In this document: one piece after another, positions 22,133 through 35,191 of the stretch
How positions within the stretch are numbered: position 1 is the stretch's first letter
Layout of the letters: each line of letters begins with the position of its first letter
NCBI RefSeq assembly: GCF_000203815.1
Contig: NW_004457711.1
Coordinates: 1 to 64,000 of the forward strand
Length of the DNA: 64,000 bases
From: Cavenderia fasciculata
Taxonomy: Eukaryota; Evosea; Eumycetozoa; Acytosteliales; Cavenderiaceae
Reading direction: 5' to 3'
The notes under the pieces: generated by a model
The model's database searches: none
What the model saw: the letters and a program-made list of their open reading frames with translations, nothing else
What the model was told of the DNA's origin: nothing
Translations under genes and position numbers: made by a program

Positions 22133-25100
22133 ATGGTAGAGTTTAAAGAGGATAAATCCACCAACAATGATAATAATGAATCTCAATACAATTTACATTT
22201 ATCAAATAATAATAACAACAACAACAATGATGACAACAATAATAATAATTCAACAATCAATGTAGACCAAAGTAAATTAGAGTTTAAAAAGTTGGCAGCA
22301 CATTTGGAAATGGAATCTGAACAATTCAGATTGGACTCTAACCAAACTGACCTCGAGGGTCGTCCAGCAGAAACCGAAGAGGATTTTAAACTTCGTAAAT
22401 ATTTTGAAGACAGTCAACGACAAGCATTGGACAATGGATCAAAACCAAAGAAAATGGGTATTTCAATTCGTAGTCTAACTGTTGTTGGTCAAGGTAAGAA
22501 AATACATTTTGGATTAAACATAATTGCAGTTGTGGATTATTAACATTATTTATGATTATAACTTATAATACTCCAACAGGTGCCGATGTCTCTGTTATTG
22601 CCGATATTGCAACACCTTTTAAAATGTTTTTTAATTTATTTAATCCAAACTCTTGGTAAGTCTATAACTAACAGCATTTTACTTTATTTATTTCAAAATA
22701 CAAAGTTACACAAAAACTTACTCTTTCTATTTTTTTTTTTTTTTTAATTTATTTTTAAGGAAAAAGTCAAAGAGTTCAACATTTAATATTTTAAATGATG
22801 TTAATGCATTTTGTAAAGATGGTGAAATGATGTTGGTTTTGGGAAGACCAGGTTCTGGATGTAGTACATTACTTAGAGTCATTTCAAATCAACGTGAATC
22901 ATATGTTAGTGTCGATGGAGATATTAGCTATGGTGGTATTAATGCTAAAAAGTGGGGAAAGAGATATCGTGGTGAAGCCATCTACACTCCAGAAGAGGAT
23001 ACACATCATCCAACACTTACACTTCGAGAAACACTTGACTTTACACTAAAGTGCAAGACTCCAGGTAATCGTTTGCCAGATGAAACAAAGAGAACATTCC
23101 GTGAAAAGATTTTCAACCTATTGGTCAATATGTTTGGCATCGTTCACCAATCTGAAACATTGGTTGGTAACGAATGGGTTCGTGGTCTTTCTGGAGGTGA
23201 ACGTAAACGTATGACCATCACTGAAGCTATGGTCTCTGGTGCGCCTATTACTTGTTGGGATTGTTCTACTCGTGGTCTTGATGCTGCCTCTGCCTTGGAC
23301 TATGCCAAATCACTACGTATCATGTCAGACACATTAGACAAGACTACTATTGCATCATTCTATCAGGCATCAGACTCTATCTACCATCTCTTTGACAAGG
23401 TTATGGTTTTAGAAAAAGGTAGATGTATCTACTTTGGACCTGGTAACCAAGCCAAGCAATATTTCCTCGATCTTGGTTTTACCTGTGAACCTAGAAAATC
23501 AGTTGCCGACTATTTGACAGGTGTAACCAATCCGCAAGAGAGAATTGTTCGTCCTGGTATGGAGGGCAATGTTCCAGAAACATCTGCCGACTTTGAAAGA
23601 GTATGGCGCCAATCTCCACAATACCAACGTATGCTCGATGACCAATCCCAATTTGAGAAACAAATTGAACAAGAACAACCTCACGTCCAATTTGCCGAAG
23701 AAGTCATTTCCCAAAAGTCACGTACCACATCGAACAACAAGCCATATGTCACATCGTTTATTACCCAAGTATCTGCACTCACAGTCCGTCACTTTCAACT
23801 GATTTGGGGTGATAAGTTCTCAATCGTCTCTAGATATCTATCGATCATTATCCAATCGTTTATCTATGGATCCTTATTCTTCCTCTTGGACAAAGATCTT
23901 TCTGGTCTCTTTACCAGAGGTGGTGCCCTCTTTTCAGCCATCATGTTCAATGCTTTCCTCTCAGAGGGTGAACTTCATCTTACCTTTGTCGGCCGTCGTA
24001 TTCTACAACGTCACACCACCTATGCATTGTATCGGCCATCCGCATTCCACATTGCGCAGGTAGTAACCGATTTCCCTATCACATTTGTGCAGGTATTCCT
24101 CTTCTCGTTTATCTGCTACTTTATGTTTGGACTTCAGTATCGAGCCGATCAATTCTTTATCTTTGTCTTTATCCTTGTTGGCACTACATTGGCAACCACC
24201 AACCTTTTCCGTGTGCTCGGTAATTTCAGTCCATCGATGTATTTTTCGACCAATCTCATGACCGTTCTATTTATCTTTATGATTGCCTACTCTGGTTACA
24301 CCATCCCATACCACAAGATGCACCCATGGTTCCAATGGTTCTTTTGGATTAATCCTTTTGCCTACTCTTTTAAGGCATTGATGGCCAATGAGTTTATGAA
24401 CATGTCGTTTGATTGCAAAGATGCTGCCATTCCATATGGCGCCAACTACACTGACCCCAACTATCGTATTTGTCCAAGTGCTGGTGCCACGCAAGGAGTC
24501 CTTTCCATCGACGGTGATACCTATCTCGATCATGCCCTCTCTTTTAAAACCACTGATCGTGCACTCAACACTGTCGTTGTTTACTTGTGGTGGTTACTCT
24601 TTACTGCCATGAACATGCTTGCAATGGAGTATTTTGATTGGACCAGTGGTGGATACACTCGCAAGGTATACAAATCTGGAAAAGCACCAAAACTGAACGA
24701 CGCCGATGATGAAAAACTTCAAAACAAGATTGTTCAAGAGGCCACCAGTAATATGAAAGATACTCTCAAGATGCATGGTGGTGTTTTCACATGGCAACAC
24801 ATTAAATACAGTGTACCAGTCGCAGAAGGAACTCGCCTTTTATTGGATGACGTCGAAGGTTGGATCAAACCAGGTCAAATGACTGCTTTGATGGGTAGTT
24901 CAGGTGCCGGTAAAACTACACTTCTCGATGTATTGGCCAAACGTAAGACAATGGGAACTATGGAAGGTCAAGCCTATCTCAATGGTAAGGAATTGGGAAT
25001 TGATTTCGAACGTATCACTGGCTATGTCGAACAAATGGATGTTCACAATCCAAATTTGACAGTCCGTGAATCTCTACGTTTCTCTGCTAAAATGCGTCAA

Positions 25101-26976
25101 GATCCTTTGGTACCATTAGAAGAAAAGTATTCCTATGTCGAACATGTACTTGAAATGATGGAAATGAAACATCTAGGAGATGCATTAATTGGTGACTTGG
25201 AATCTGGTGTTGGTATTTCTGTTGAGGAAAGAAAACGTCTAACTATTGGTGTAGAATTGGTATCTAAACCACATATTTTATTCTTGGATGAACCAACTTC
25301 TGGTCTCGGTAAATATTTTATACATATACTTGAGTCAAAACATATTTATTAATTTATTAATTTCATTAGATTCACAATCATCATACAATATTATCAAATT
25401 TATTCGTAAACTTGCCGACTCTGGTATGCCATTGGTTTGTACCATTCATCAACCATCATCTGTCTTGTTTGAATACTTTGATCGTTTGTTGTTATTGGCC
25501 AAGGGTGGAAAGACAACCTACTTTGGAGACATTGGTGAAAACAGCAAGATATTGACATCGTATTTCGAACGCCATGGTGTTCGTGCATGTACTCCATCTG
25601 AAAATCCAGCCGAATATATGCTTGAAGCCATTGGCGCTGGAGTTCATGGAAAGTCTGATGTTGATTGGCCAGCTGCTTGGAAGTCAAGTCCGGAATGCGC
25701 CAGTATCACCGAGGAATTAAACAGACTCGAAAAAACTGACCTATCTGACCACTCGCACTCCTCTGACTCTGGACCAGCCCGTGAATTTGCTACTTCTATT
25801 TGGTACCAAATGTGGGAGGTATACAAACGTATGAATCTCATCTATTGGCGCGATCCTTATTATGCTCATGGTAACTTCTTCCAAGCTGTTGTAGTTGGTA
25901 TGTAAATCTAAAAAAAAAAAATATTATCAATAGAAATAATAATATTTATTTATTTATTTATTTAATTATTTATTTATTTAAATTTAGGGTTGATTATTGG
26001 ATTTACATATTATGATTTACAAGATTCATCATCAGATATGAACTCTCGTATTTTCTTTGTTTTCCAAACTCTTCTTCTTGGTATCTTGTTGATTTTCCTT
26101 TGTTTGCCACAATTCTTTATGCAAAGAGAATTCTTCAAACGTGATTACTCTTCAAAGTTTTATCATTGGATTCCATTTTCATTGTCGATGGTATTGGTAG
26201 AGCTCCCCTATATTGCAGTCACAGGAACCATTTTCTTTGTTTGCTCATATTGGACTTCTGGTCTCCAATACGATAACGACAGTGGAATCTACTTTTGGTT
26301 GATTTACATTTTCTTTTTGTTCTTTTGCGTCTCATTTGGTCAAGCTATTGGTGCAGTTTGCATGAACATGTAATGTATTCTAGGCTACAAAAAATTCACT
26401 GTAAAAATTATAAAATATTAACCAGTCATTTTTCCCATCCTATATAGATTCTTTGCCTTGTTGGTCATTCCATTGTTGATCGTTTTCCTCTTCTTGTTTT
26501 GTGGTGTTATGATAAGTCCAAAAAATATACCTACATTCTGGAGAGAATGGGTCTACCATTTGAATCCAGCAAGATACTTTATGGAAGGTATCGTCACAAA
26601 TGTCCTAAAAGATGTAAAGGTTGTATGTACCGATGAAGATATGATCAAATTTACCTCACCACCTGGCACAACATGCGAGTCTTATATGCAAGATTTCCAC
26701 ACTTATGCCAACGGGTATTCTGAAACGATTGGTCCAAACCTCTGTGGATATTGTCCATTCAGTGAAGGAAAACAATTCTATGAGGGTCTTGGTTGGTCCG
26801 AAACTACAAGATGGAGAAATCTTGGAATCCTTATCGCTTTTTGGTTTGTAAGTACTTGCTTGAAAACATATTATAAAAGATTTGGGAATATCATACTAAT
26901 TCTTATTGATTTAATCTAGTTTAATATTCTTCTTGTCGTCGTTTTTGTTTGGTTGACAAAGAAACAGAGCAGATAA
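22133..26976 (+). CDS. ABCG transporter, full-length PDR type
   Basis: Seven exons (22133-22493, 22580-22655, 22760-25308, 25370-25897, 25988-26369, 26448-26847, 26920-26976) join in phase to about 1450 residues in the order NBD1-TMD1-NBD2-TMD2. NBD1 is degenerate as usual in this family: Walker A is GRPGSGCST (Lys replaced by Cys, about residue 176) and Walker B is [10 protein letters not shown] (no catalytic Glu), while its LSGGERKR signature is intact. NBD2 has an intact Walker A (GSSGAGKTT, about 857) and Walker B (ILFLDEPTS), but its signature is altered (SVEERKRLT). That leaves one competent ATP site. The start is the ATG at 22133. Predicted plasma-membrane exporter of lipids or small molecules; the substrate is unknown. 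Confidence 0.95.
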
Positions 26977-27402
26977 ACTCACTTTACTTGTTCAATCATC
27001 ATTTATTTTGCATTCTTCACCATTTCTCTCACCATTCCTATATTTTCGCCATTTTCTTTCACTCTCACAATCCATTTACTTTGAAACATAAGTTTCACAA
27101 CAATTCTACTCAAATAACAGATGACTTATTAAATAAATTAATAAACTCTCGAGTTAGAGTCGTTCAAAAAGGTAAAAAATAATAACAAGTTGAATTCTTT
27201 ATCAGATGATCTTCTTTAACCTAGTACTATTTTATTATTAGTATTTTTTGTCTTTATATCTTTCAACTGCAAAATTATTATTGATAGAAAGTCTAACTGG
27301 ATCAATTCTTAAAAAAAAAAAAAAGCAAATGATTGATTTGGTTTAGGAAGTACAAAGGGGGGGGGGGGGGGACATTGATTGTATTTTTATTAATTTTATT
27401 TC
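26977..27402. other. Convergent 3' region with a G15 run
   Basis: Lies between the 3' ends of the ABCG gene and the AdoMet decarboxylase gene. It contains a run of 15 G (27357-27371) just beyond the decarboxylase stop, striking in such AT-rich DNA. A short frame at 26985-27182 shows no family signal and is probably chance. Confidence 0.7.
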
Positions 27403-28847
27403 CTAAGCCAAGATGAGATTAAACTCTGTTGATTGACGAGTTCCTTCAATCAACACGTGCTTAATGTCAGTGTTGATAGAGTTGGTTGGTTGGTGCATTA
27501 ACTTATTGGGTGCAGGCTTTGATTCATAATTGCAAACAATGACATCATACCCACCGTCAAATGAATGAACGGTTTTGTTTGTGATGGCGTGTTCCAACAA
27601 TTGAGAATCAAAAGCAAAGTAGGGATCACCACAAGGTGCTCCATCCTCGGCATAAAGGGCAGCTGTGAATCTTCCAGGTCTAAATACCTTGAGAATATTG
27701 GCCAACAAGATATGGTAGCTTGGGAGGGCAATGTTGGTATCAAAAGATACATATGAACAGTGGTCTTCAGGTGTGATATGGATAGTCCAGTACCATTTAT
27801 CCAACATTCCATTCATAGAGTATCCACAAGGATCGAATTGGTAGTCATCTATTATGCTACCAGGTAGGAGATTTGAGATACCACTGCTTACAGTAGTATC
27901 CCATGCAGAAACTCCGTCGCGTTTAAAGAATTGTTTCATGACTTGTGGGTCGAGGTCATGCATCATCACTTCAAAAGTCTGTTCGGTACGTCTAATGGTA
28001 GACGATCTTCTATTGTCGATGATGTAACAGTTCCAGTGGTCTTTGTTCAATGGTCCCATGACATAGGCATGTCCTGCATTGTTAAAGATCTTGTTCAAGT
28101 AGTCGACTTCATCTGAAAAGGTGCAATGTGGGAAGATTTGTTTGCCTGGGTTGTTCAAATTCTTTCTCGAGAAAACAAGCATTTCAACCTCTAATCCACA
28201 AGTGTCTTTGGCAAGTTGTGTCATCTTTTCAATCAAGTGCAAAAGGGTGGTGGTACCACAGGTCTTGATCATCACTCTACGTGGGTAGACAAAAAGGCTA
28301 GACTCGGACAAAACATAGGAATCCAAATATTGGTTGCTTGTGCTGCTAATAATTGTGCATCTAGCGCTATCCAATACTGATTGCCATTGCTCTTTACCAA
28401 TCGATCTTAATCCAGACTTTGGTCCTGAATTCTTTCCAGTGTATTTTGAACAAAATCTAATGTCCAACTTTTAAAAAAAAATTGAAAAAAAAAATTAATA
28501 TCATGCACAATATCAATATTAATGAGTATCTTGTTGAACATACCTTTTTCTCTGGACCTTCAAATCCACCTGGGAAGGTTTCTTGATCTTCTTGTTCTTT
28601 GTGTTCAACATGAACAGATAAAGGTGTAGTGGTGTTGTTTGCGCCAGAGTTGGCGGCGATGCAGTGCGCAAAGCCTGCTTCAGCTTCGTTGAAAATCTTT
28701 TGTGAGCTCCTGAAAAAAAAAAAAAAAAAATTGGAACGAGAAAAGTCAAAAAACGTCGACGAGGCTTTACCGACGAGCCGAGTGCAGCTCAACTGGCCCC
28801 TCTCTTGTCTGATCCTGAGTTTTGTTTAATACTTACATGATTGGCAT
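27403..28847 (-). CDS. amd1: S-adenosylmethionine decarboxylase proenzyme
   Basis: Three exons (28847-28837, 28709-28544, 28467-27403) give about 413 residues. The first coding exon is only 11 bases (ATGCCAATCAT|GTAAGT). The enzyme supplies decarboxylated AdoMet for spermidine and spermine. The self-cleavage site YVLSESSLFV, where Ser becomes the pyruvoyl group, is present. Other landmarks are GFEGPEKKLDIRF near the start, KTCGTTTLL (catalytic Cys), SRKN, CGYSMNG and YWTIHITPE (catalytic Ser and His). About 30 residues before GFEG, rich in Asn, Thr, Glu and Gln, are specific to this lineage. If intron 1 is kept, the first ATG reads MPIM and stops, a tiny upstream frame. Confidence 0.93.
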
Positions 28848-29799
28848 TTAATACGTTGGTAGTAAAGTGTAGGATTGTTATTATTTGAATGTTATTATGA
28901 TATTATTACTTTGAGCGTTGCGCTTTTTTTTGTGTGTGTGTGTGTGATTGCTTGTTGTTGGTTGTTGTCTTGGCTCTTAACTGAGTTTGATTTAGTGAGG
29001 AAGCTGTGTTGTTTGGGTTGCTGTTGTTGTTGTTGTTGTTATTTCTATTCTAGTATATAAATTGTTATGAAAGCGGGCGCTAGGAAATTCCTGTATCGGC
29101 GTAGTACTGAGCCAATGCGAAGTTGAAAGATACAAGTGTCTTCCTAATGTCACCCCAATAATTACAGATGACAGAGGAGGAGTTTCTTTCTGAATCCACG
29201 AAGGGGGTAGTTTTGTTTATTTAAACAAAACGAAACTCTTATAATGATGTTGAAAAGTTGTTTACTTTAAGTTGGGTAGGAAATAAATAGATTGAATTGT
29301 CTATAAACCCACACTGATGGCAAATGATATATATGATATGATAGATAAATAAAAGAGAGATACTTGAAAAAAATAATGTTGTTGAAGTTGTGAAAAATTT
29401 CAAATGATTTTTTACACAAATTTCTCTTTGTCTTGTTGACGAAACGAATGGAGAAAAAACAAAAAAAAATTAATAAAAAATATATTTATTTTAACAATTA
29501 ATTACAATAATTACGTATTACAAAAAGTTTCGAGAAAAAACAATTAATACTATTTAATTATTAAATAAGTTTATTTCGAGATATGATAGATAGATATATT
29601 CTTTTGCTTTGATTGATTAAATTAATAAAAGTTTGTTTTTAAAAATAAAAGTCCATTTTAAGAAGAAATTAAAAAATCTAACTTTAAAGAAAAACAAGAG
29701 AGAGAGAGAGAGAGAGATCAAAAACTCGAAACAAATAAATAGCAACAGCATAGATAGATAAAGATAGTACACCATAAATATATAAATAAATATTTATTG
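28848..29799. other. Divergent intergenic region, amd1 / FHA kinase
   Basis: No gene seen. A GC-richer patch (about 29070-29205) stands out. A 22-bp near-palindrome GTTTTGTTTA-TT-TAAACAAAAC lies at 29210-29231. TTTGAGCG at 28910-28917 resembles motifs upstream of two other minus-strand genes here. A (GA)n run (about 29697-29716) lies near the kinase start. Confidence 0.5.
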
Positions 29800-31764
29800 A
29801 TGGCAGAAGAAAACCCTACTCAAGCTTGCACACTTGATAGTAGTTTTACTGATGATGATACTAGCAACAAACAAGAAAAAGGATGGGCTGTTTTAAAGTC
29901 TTTGAATCCTGCCTATCCACACTATACTCTAGAAAAGGATGAAATAGTAATGGGAAGGCAATCAAACTCTACTATTCATTTTAATGATTTAAATGTCTCT
30001 GGAAAGTATGTAATCTCTCTCTCACTGTTAACCCATTTTATTCAACTCCTTTTTTAATTAATTAATTATCTATCTATCTATCTATCTATCTCTATCTAAT
30101 ATTAGACATTGTGTCATTAAAAAAGAAGAAGGAACAGGACCAATAATAGCATTTCTGTATGATCACAGCACAAATGGAACATATGTAGATGGAATAAAGG
30201 TTGGTAAAGGACAAAGATGTTTATTATCAAGTGGTCAAGAGATTTCATTGGTTCAGAGCAAAAAACAAGTTCAAGGTATTAACTACTACAAGCAATTCAA
30301 ATTCAATTATCGATCTTATTAAAAACTAACTTACAATATCATTTAGAAAAGATAGCATTTATTTATCAACCATGTGACAAGGAAGACGAAGAGGAAGGTG
30401 GACCACAATTAAAATATCATCTTGGTGATGTATTGGGAAATGGTAATTTTGCAACCGTTAAACTTGCTGTCGATAGAAAGACTGGAGCCAAGTATGCAAT
30501 CAAGATTATTGACAAGAAAAAGTACTTTATGAATTCATCATCTAGAAAGGATGCTCTAATGGATGAAGTTAAAATTTTGGAATCCCTCAACCATAATAAT
30601 ATCATACACATCCAAGAAGTTTTCAATACTGAAAAGACATTATACCTTGTTTTAGAATTGTATGACTTGAAAGAAAATTTATTTATTTAAATATTAATAT
30701 TAATATTAATATTATTATTATTATTATTATTATAGAGTTGAAGGAGGAGAACTATTAAATGATATATTATCAGATGAGAATGGTTTTTATAAAGAGGAAA
30801 AAGCAAAAAAACTATTTCAACAGATTGTCAATGCAGTAAAGTATCTTCATGACCAAGGTATTGCTCACAGAGATCTCAAACCCGAAAATATATTGTTGAA
30901 ATCGAAAAAAGTGGATCTTGGTGATCCAACCAGCATCAAACTCAGTGATTTTGGTTTGTCGAGGACTATTAGTGAAGGTAGTTTTATGAAGACAATGTGT
31001 GGAACACCTCAATATTTGGCACCAGAGATACTTAATGGAAATAATGGCGCTGGTGGATATGGTAAAGAGGTTGATTGTTGGAGTATGGGCGCAATACTTT
31101 ATGTAATGCTATGCGGATATCCCCCATTCGACGAATCTCGTGATATATCAATCTTTGAGCAAATTAGAACTGCCGACTTTACTTTTCCACATGAAGATTG
31201 GAGCACAGTTTCTGAGGAGGCAAAGGATTTAATCAAAAGGTTATTAAATGTCCTTCCTTCTCAAAGATACAACTGTGAGGATATTTTAAAGCATCCATGG
31301 TATGATAATGTATGTTGTTTTTAAAAGTTTCAAGTTTAAAGTTTCAAGTTTCAAGTTTTATTAATTCAAAGTTTATAAATTATTAGAATATTACTTTAAA
31401 ATCTTTGGTACAAAAAGAATCGATTCTTGAAGAATCAAAGGTATTGGGTAAAAGAAAATCAGAAGAGAATATTAAACAACAACCAAAGGACCAAGATATT
31501 TTCCAAAGTGTTGATTCAATGGTTGAAAAGGATAACAACTCAGATTTAAATGATAATCATACTTTAAAGAAATCAAAATCAAATATTCAATCTTCTCCTT
31601 TAATACAACAGCAGCAGCAACCTCCATCATCCTCAAATACCTCAACATCAGAGGGTGATGATGATACCGATGAAGAAACTGAACAAATTTATGATTTGAA
31701 ACCAATTTCTCCGATTAAACAAAAGTCTTCAAATAATATCAATAGTACATCAAATGATAATGAC

Positions 31765-31840
<76 letters not shown>

Positions 31841-32124
31841 TAAATAATAATAATAATAATCAAAATAATCAAAATAATAATACAATATCACCTCCTCCTC
31901 CTACTAGTACTGTGGCAACACCAAATAATAATAATAATCAAAATAATCAAAATAATAATAATGTATTTTTAGTGCCAGCACCCAAACCAGTTTCACCAAT
32001 ATTAACTTCCAATAATAATAGTAACCTTCCTGTTTGCATGTATGGCGAAAAGTGTTATCGAAAGAACAAGCAACACTTTAAAGAATACTCACATCCTTCA
32101 GGCCACCCTTCGGCCAATAATTAA
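29800..32124 (+). CDS. FHA-domain Ser/Thr kinase with C-terminal PBZ finger (Chk2/Rad53-like)
   Basis: Five exons (29800-30005, 30106-30275, 30347-30659, 30736-31309, 31387-32124) join in phase to about 666 residues. The FHA domain (about residues 27-125) has MGRQSNSTIHF, SGKHCVI and STNGTYVDG for phosphothreonine binding. The CAMK-type kinase has LGNGNFATV, YAIKII, HRDLKPEN, SDFGLSR and GTPQYLAPE. The last exon is low complexity with an Asn run from pure AAT (31765-31860). It ends in a PBZ finger, CMYGEKCYRKNKQHFKEYSHP (C-x5-C-x6-H-x5-H), which binds poly(ADP-ribose). The combination suggests a DNA-damage kinase drawn to PARP-modified sites. Dictyostelids have several FHA kinases (fhk series); I cannot assign the paralogue. 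Confidence 0.93.
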
Positions 32125-32224
32125 CTTACATTTCCGAACCATTATTCTGTACTCCTTTATAATGAAAAAAAAAAATATTAATTAAACATTTACAATTTAA
32201 ACATTTAAAATTTATTTATTTTTT

Positions 32225-34385
32225 TTATGGTTGTTTGACGTGGAAAAGTCTAATATTGGTATCTTGGAAAAGTGGGGGGGTATGTTGCTCAAGATAGATG
32301 ACGCAAAAGCAGTATGCTAAAAGCCATGATTTGGTTATTGGGTTTGCGTGATATCTCCTTGTCATAATAGGTCCAACACTTGAGAAAATACCAACTACCG
32401 TGGACATTCGCAGGTACTCCATAATTTTGTTTTCATCTGATCCACTAAATAAAAACCGGGTTTGGTAAGTTTCTTTATAAAAAAAGGAATTATTTCAATT
32501 GATCTACTTACGATCCAGTACAGAGTCTTTGGATTTGAGGCGATAGGTTGGTAATAATCTTCAAAATATTATCAAGTGGCAATTGTTTTTTAATTGTTTG
32601 TAACCACTCATCGGTAGGAATAAATGCTTGTCTTGGTGTCACTTGTTGTTGTTGTTGTTGATCTTGTTGCTTTGTTTCTTGTTGTTGGTCTTGTTGTTTT
32701 GGTTCTTGGTTTGTAGTAGTAGTGCTGGTGGTGGTTGGAGAAGTATGTTCTACTGTTGGTGTTTTCTGTAACTCCTTGTTTTGTTCATTTTGTTGTTCAC
32801 CTGTGGTGGTGGTGGTGGTGGACGAATTGATTGAAAGCTTTTCCATTCCACCCGCAGGTGGTTCTTGAATGTCATTACTATTACTACTACTACTACTAGT
32901 TGGTTCATTATGATCAGATGTTGAAGTTGTAGCGATTAGCTTTCTCGGCGAGTTGGCATCACCTTGGGCAGGGACGGCAGAAGAAATCTTGAGGTAAGCC
33001 AATTTAGAGAATTGGTTTTGACAACGAAGAATGGAATAGAGTAGTCTAGTGTTGCTTTCGTATTGATGTTGAAGGAGGTTATTGAATGACTCGAGAAGCA
33101 ACTGAACATATCTATGGTTGTGGCTGTTGGCAAAGAGGAAACGTGGTGACGATAAAAACTCAAACAGTTTCATGAGTTTTACACATGTGACCATGGATAG
33201 ATTCTTCATGTATGGTGATAGATTCGATAAAACGGTAAGAATACATTCAAATATACTTTCTAATCTATCATTATTGTCTACCAATAATCTGTACATGACC
33301 ATTATGATAAAATCAGAGTATCCTTGTGGTTTTGGAATATCGATAACAATACTAGAGGTAAAGTTTTTGTTTAGCGAAATGGCAAAGTCTCTTTCACTGC
33401 TCAAAACCAACAAGATGAATGTTCCTAGCTGAACCAAACCATGAGAAGATTGATTCTTTCTACCATCGTCCATGTATTGGAGTAATGGTACTAGAAACTC
33501 TGGTGATGATTGATGGTTTGAAACAAATAATAAAAATTCCTAAAATAAAAAGACTGTCAATGAATGGTGTGATGCAAGAAACCAATTTGATTTGTTTTGT
33601 TGGACTTACATGATTAATGGTAATGAATCTCCAAAAAGTAATTAATAGATCTTGATGTAGTTCAATTTTCTTTGTCGAGTATGGCAATTTTGTATGAGAC
33701 GACATAAGAGGTAGACCTAAAATCCTTTCAAATGAAGTAAAGAAAAAGGTAAAGTCCCTATTTCTCTTGTTGTTGTGTAATAATAAAATAAATTTGTTTA
33801 CCTTTTTTAAAAATAAATAAATAAATAAATAACATATTTGTTAAAAATTGAAATTCTACTACATACAGTAAATTCAAATGGATTATAATGATGAGCAGGA
33901 GTTGGTGGGGTTTGCTGTTGTTGGGGATTTTCAGAGATATCATATCCCAGCAAGATATTGATGATTTGAATCGATAGTTTGGCAACATTTTCACGGTCAT
34001 CTGCAAACATTAGATGGTTGTATGGAACACCCCATCCAATAGGATCATATGTACAAAAGGCATTGATGAGGGTGTTGAAAAGTACATCGGTATAGTAGTT
34101 TTGAGTTGATGTTATCCAATCCAACCATTTACTTTGGAATTTGTAAGATTTATCCTGTGGGCAGTATAATTGTTCACACAAGCACGTCAAGAGGCATTGT
34201 AAAACAGTAGCTCTATTTAACCAATGTACTTTTGTGGTCAAGTTTTGTGTTGGTGACAATTCAACACCAAATCCTGATAACCAAGAGTAATTATTTGATA
34301 AATGTTCAAAAGGTTCTGTTGTTGTTGTTGTTGACTGAGTAGTGATATTATCACTACTATTTGTTGTTTCAGAGATTGGTGGTGG

Positions 34386-34460
<75 letters not shown>

Positions 34461-34747
34461 GGATGGTTGAGGTAAAGTACTATCAAGTGTGTATCCAGGC
34501 ATAAATAACAAGTCCAATACACAGGTCATTAATTTAATTGCCAACGGAGTGGTGTTACTATCCGATGAAACAGGAGTTTCCCAGCATAATTGTTGATAGA
34601 AACTATCTGGGTCCTCGCTGTGACGATCCATGATAAATGGAATAGTTCTTGAGAGATATGATAAACAAGTAGTTGTTTTGTTCCAATCAGAGTCTGAATT
34701 CTTTCCTCTGTTGGTATTACAAACAAAATATAAATGATCTACCATCT

Positions 34748-34805
<58 letters not shown>

Positions 34806-35191
34806 GAGAGAATTAATAAGAGTATAAAAACAATAGAGAGAATATATATATATTTATATGAATGATATATTATATATATTTTTATATATACCTTGTTAAC
34901 AAAATAAGTTAAGTTATCAGGTTGTTTATCACGAAGAGTGATAATAAAGGTAGCCATACTCTCTTGGTCCAACAACTGAGACAACAATAGATTACAAATA
35001 TCATCAGGTGATAAAGAATCTATATTGGTAGGGGGGTTGGTGGTAACTGTTGGAGGAAGAGGAGGAGCACTCGGATCTGCAGACGATGGAATGTGAACAC
35101 CATGGTTTTGTGTATTTTTAGAGTTGAATGAGGAGGTTTGTATAGACTGTATAGCACTATTATATGTTTCTTTAGAAACTCCTTGTCCCAT
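32225..35191 (-). CDS. hid1: HID1 Golgi/dense-core-vesicle sorting protein
   Basis: Five exons (35191-34892, 34745-33867, 33765-33610, 33539-32512, 32444-32225) give about 860 residues, against roughly 790 in animals. HID1 is a peripheral Golgi protein needed for sorting at the trans-Golgi. Landmarks are a myristoylation-type N-terminus MGQGVSK, TYDPIGWG-like FCTYDPIGWGVPYNHLMFAD, STKKIELHQDLLITFWRF, LSSERDFAISLNK and LSPYMKNLSMVT. The C-terminus is QDTNIRLFHVKQP. The extra length comes from a Gln run of pure CAA (34382-34457) and a Gln/Thr/Ser-rich loop (about 32640-32900). Intron 1 carries a (GA)n run (34753-34800). The exon 3 acceptor (ACAAG, 33766) is weak but keeps phase. Confidence 0.92.

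Noticed and set aside
26985-27182. Small plus-strand gene after the ABCG stop
   Set aside because: No family signal; AT-rich 3' region between convergent genes.
34238-34522. Asn-rich minus-strand frame inside HID1
   Set aside because: Frame-shifted reading of the HID1 Gln run.
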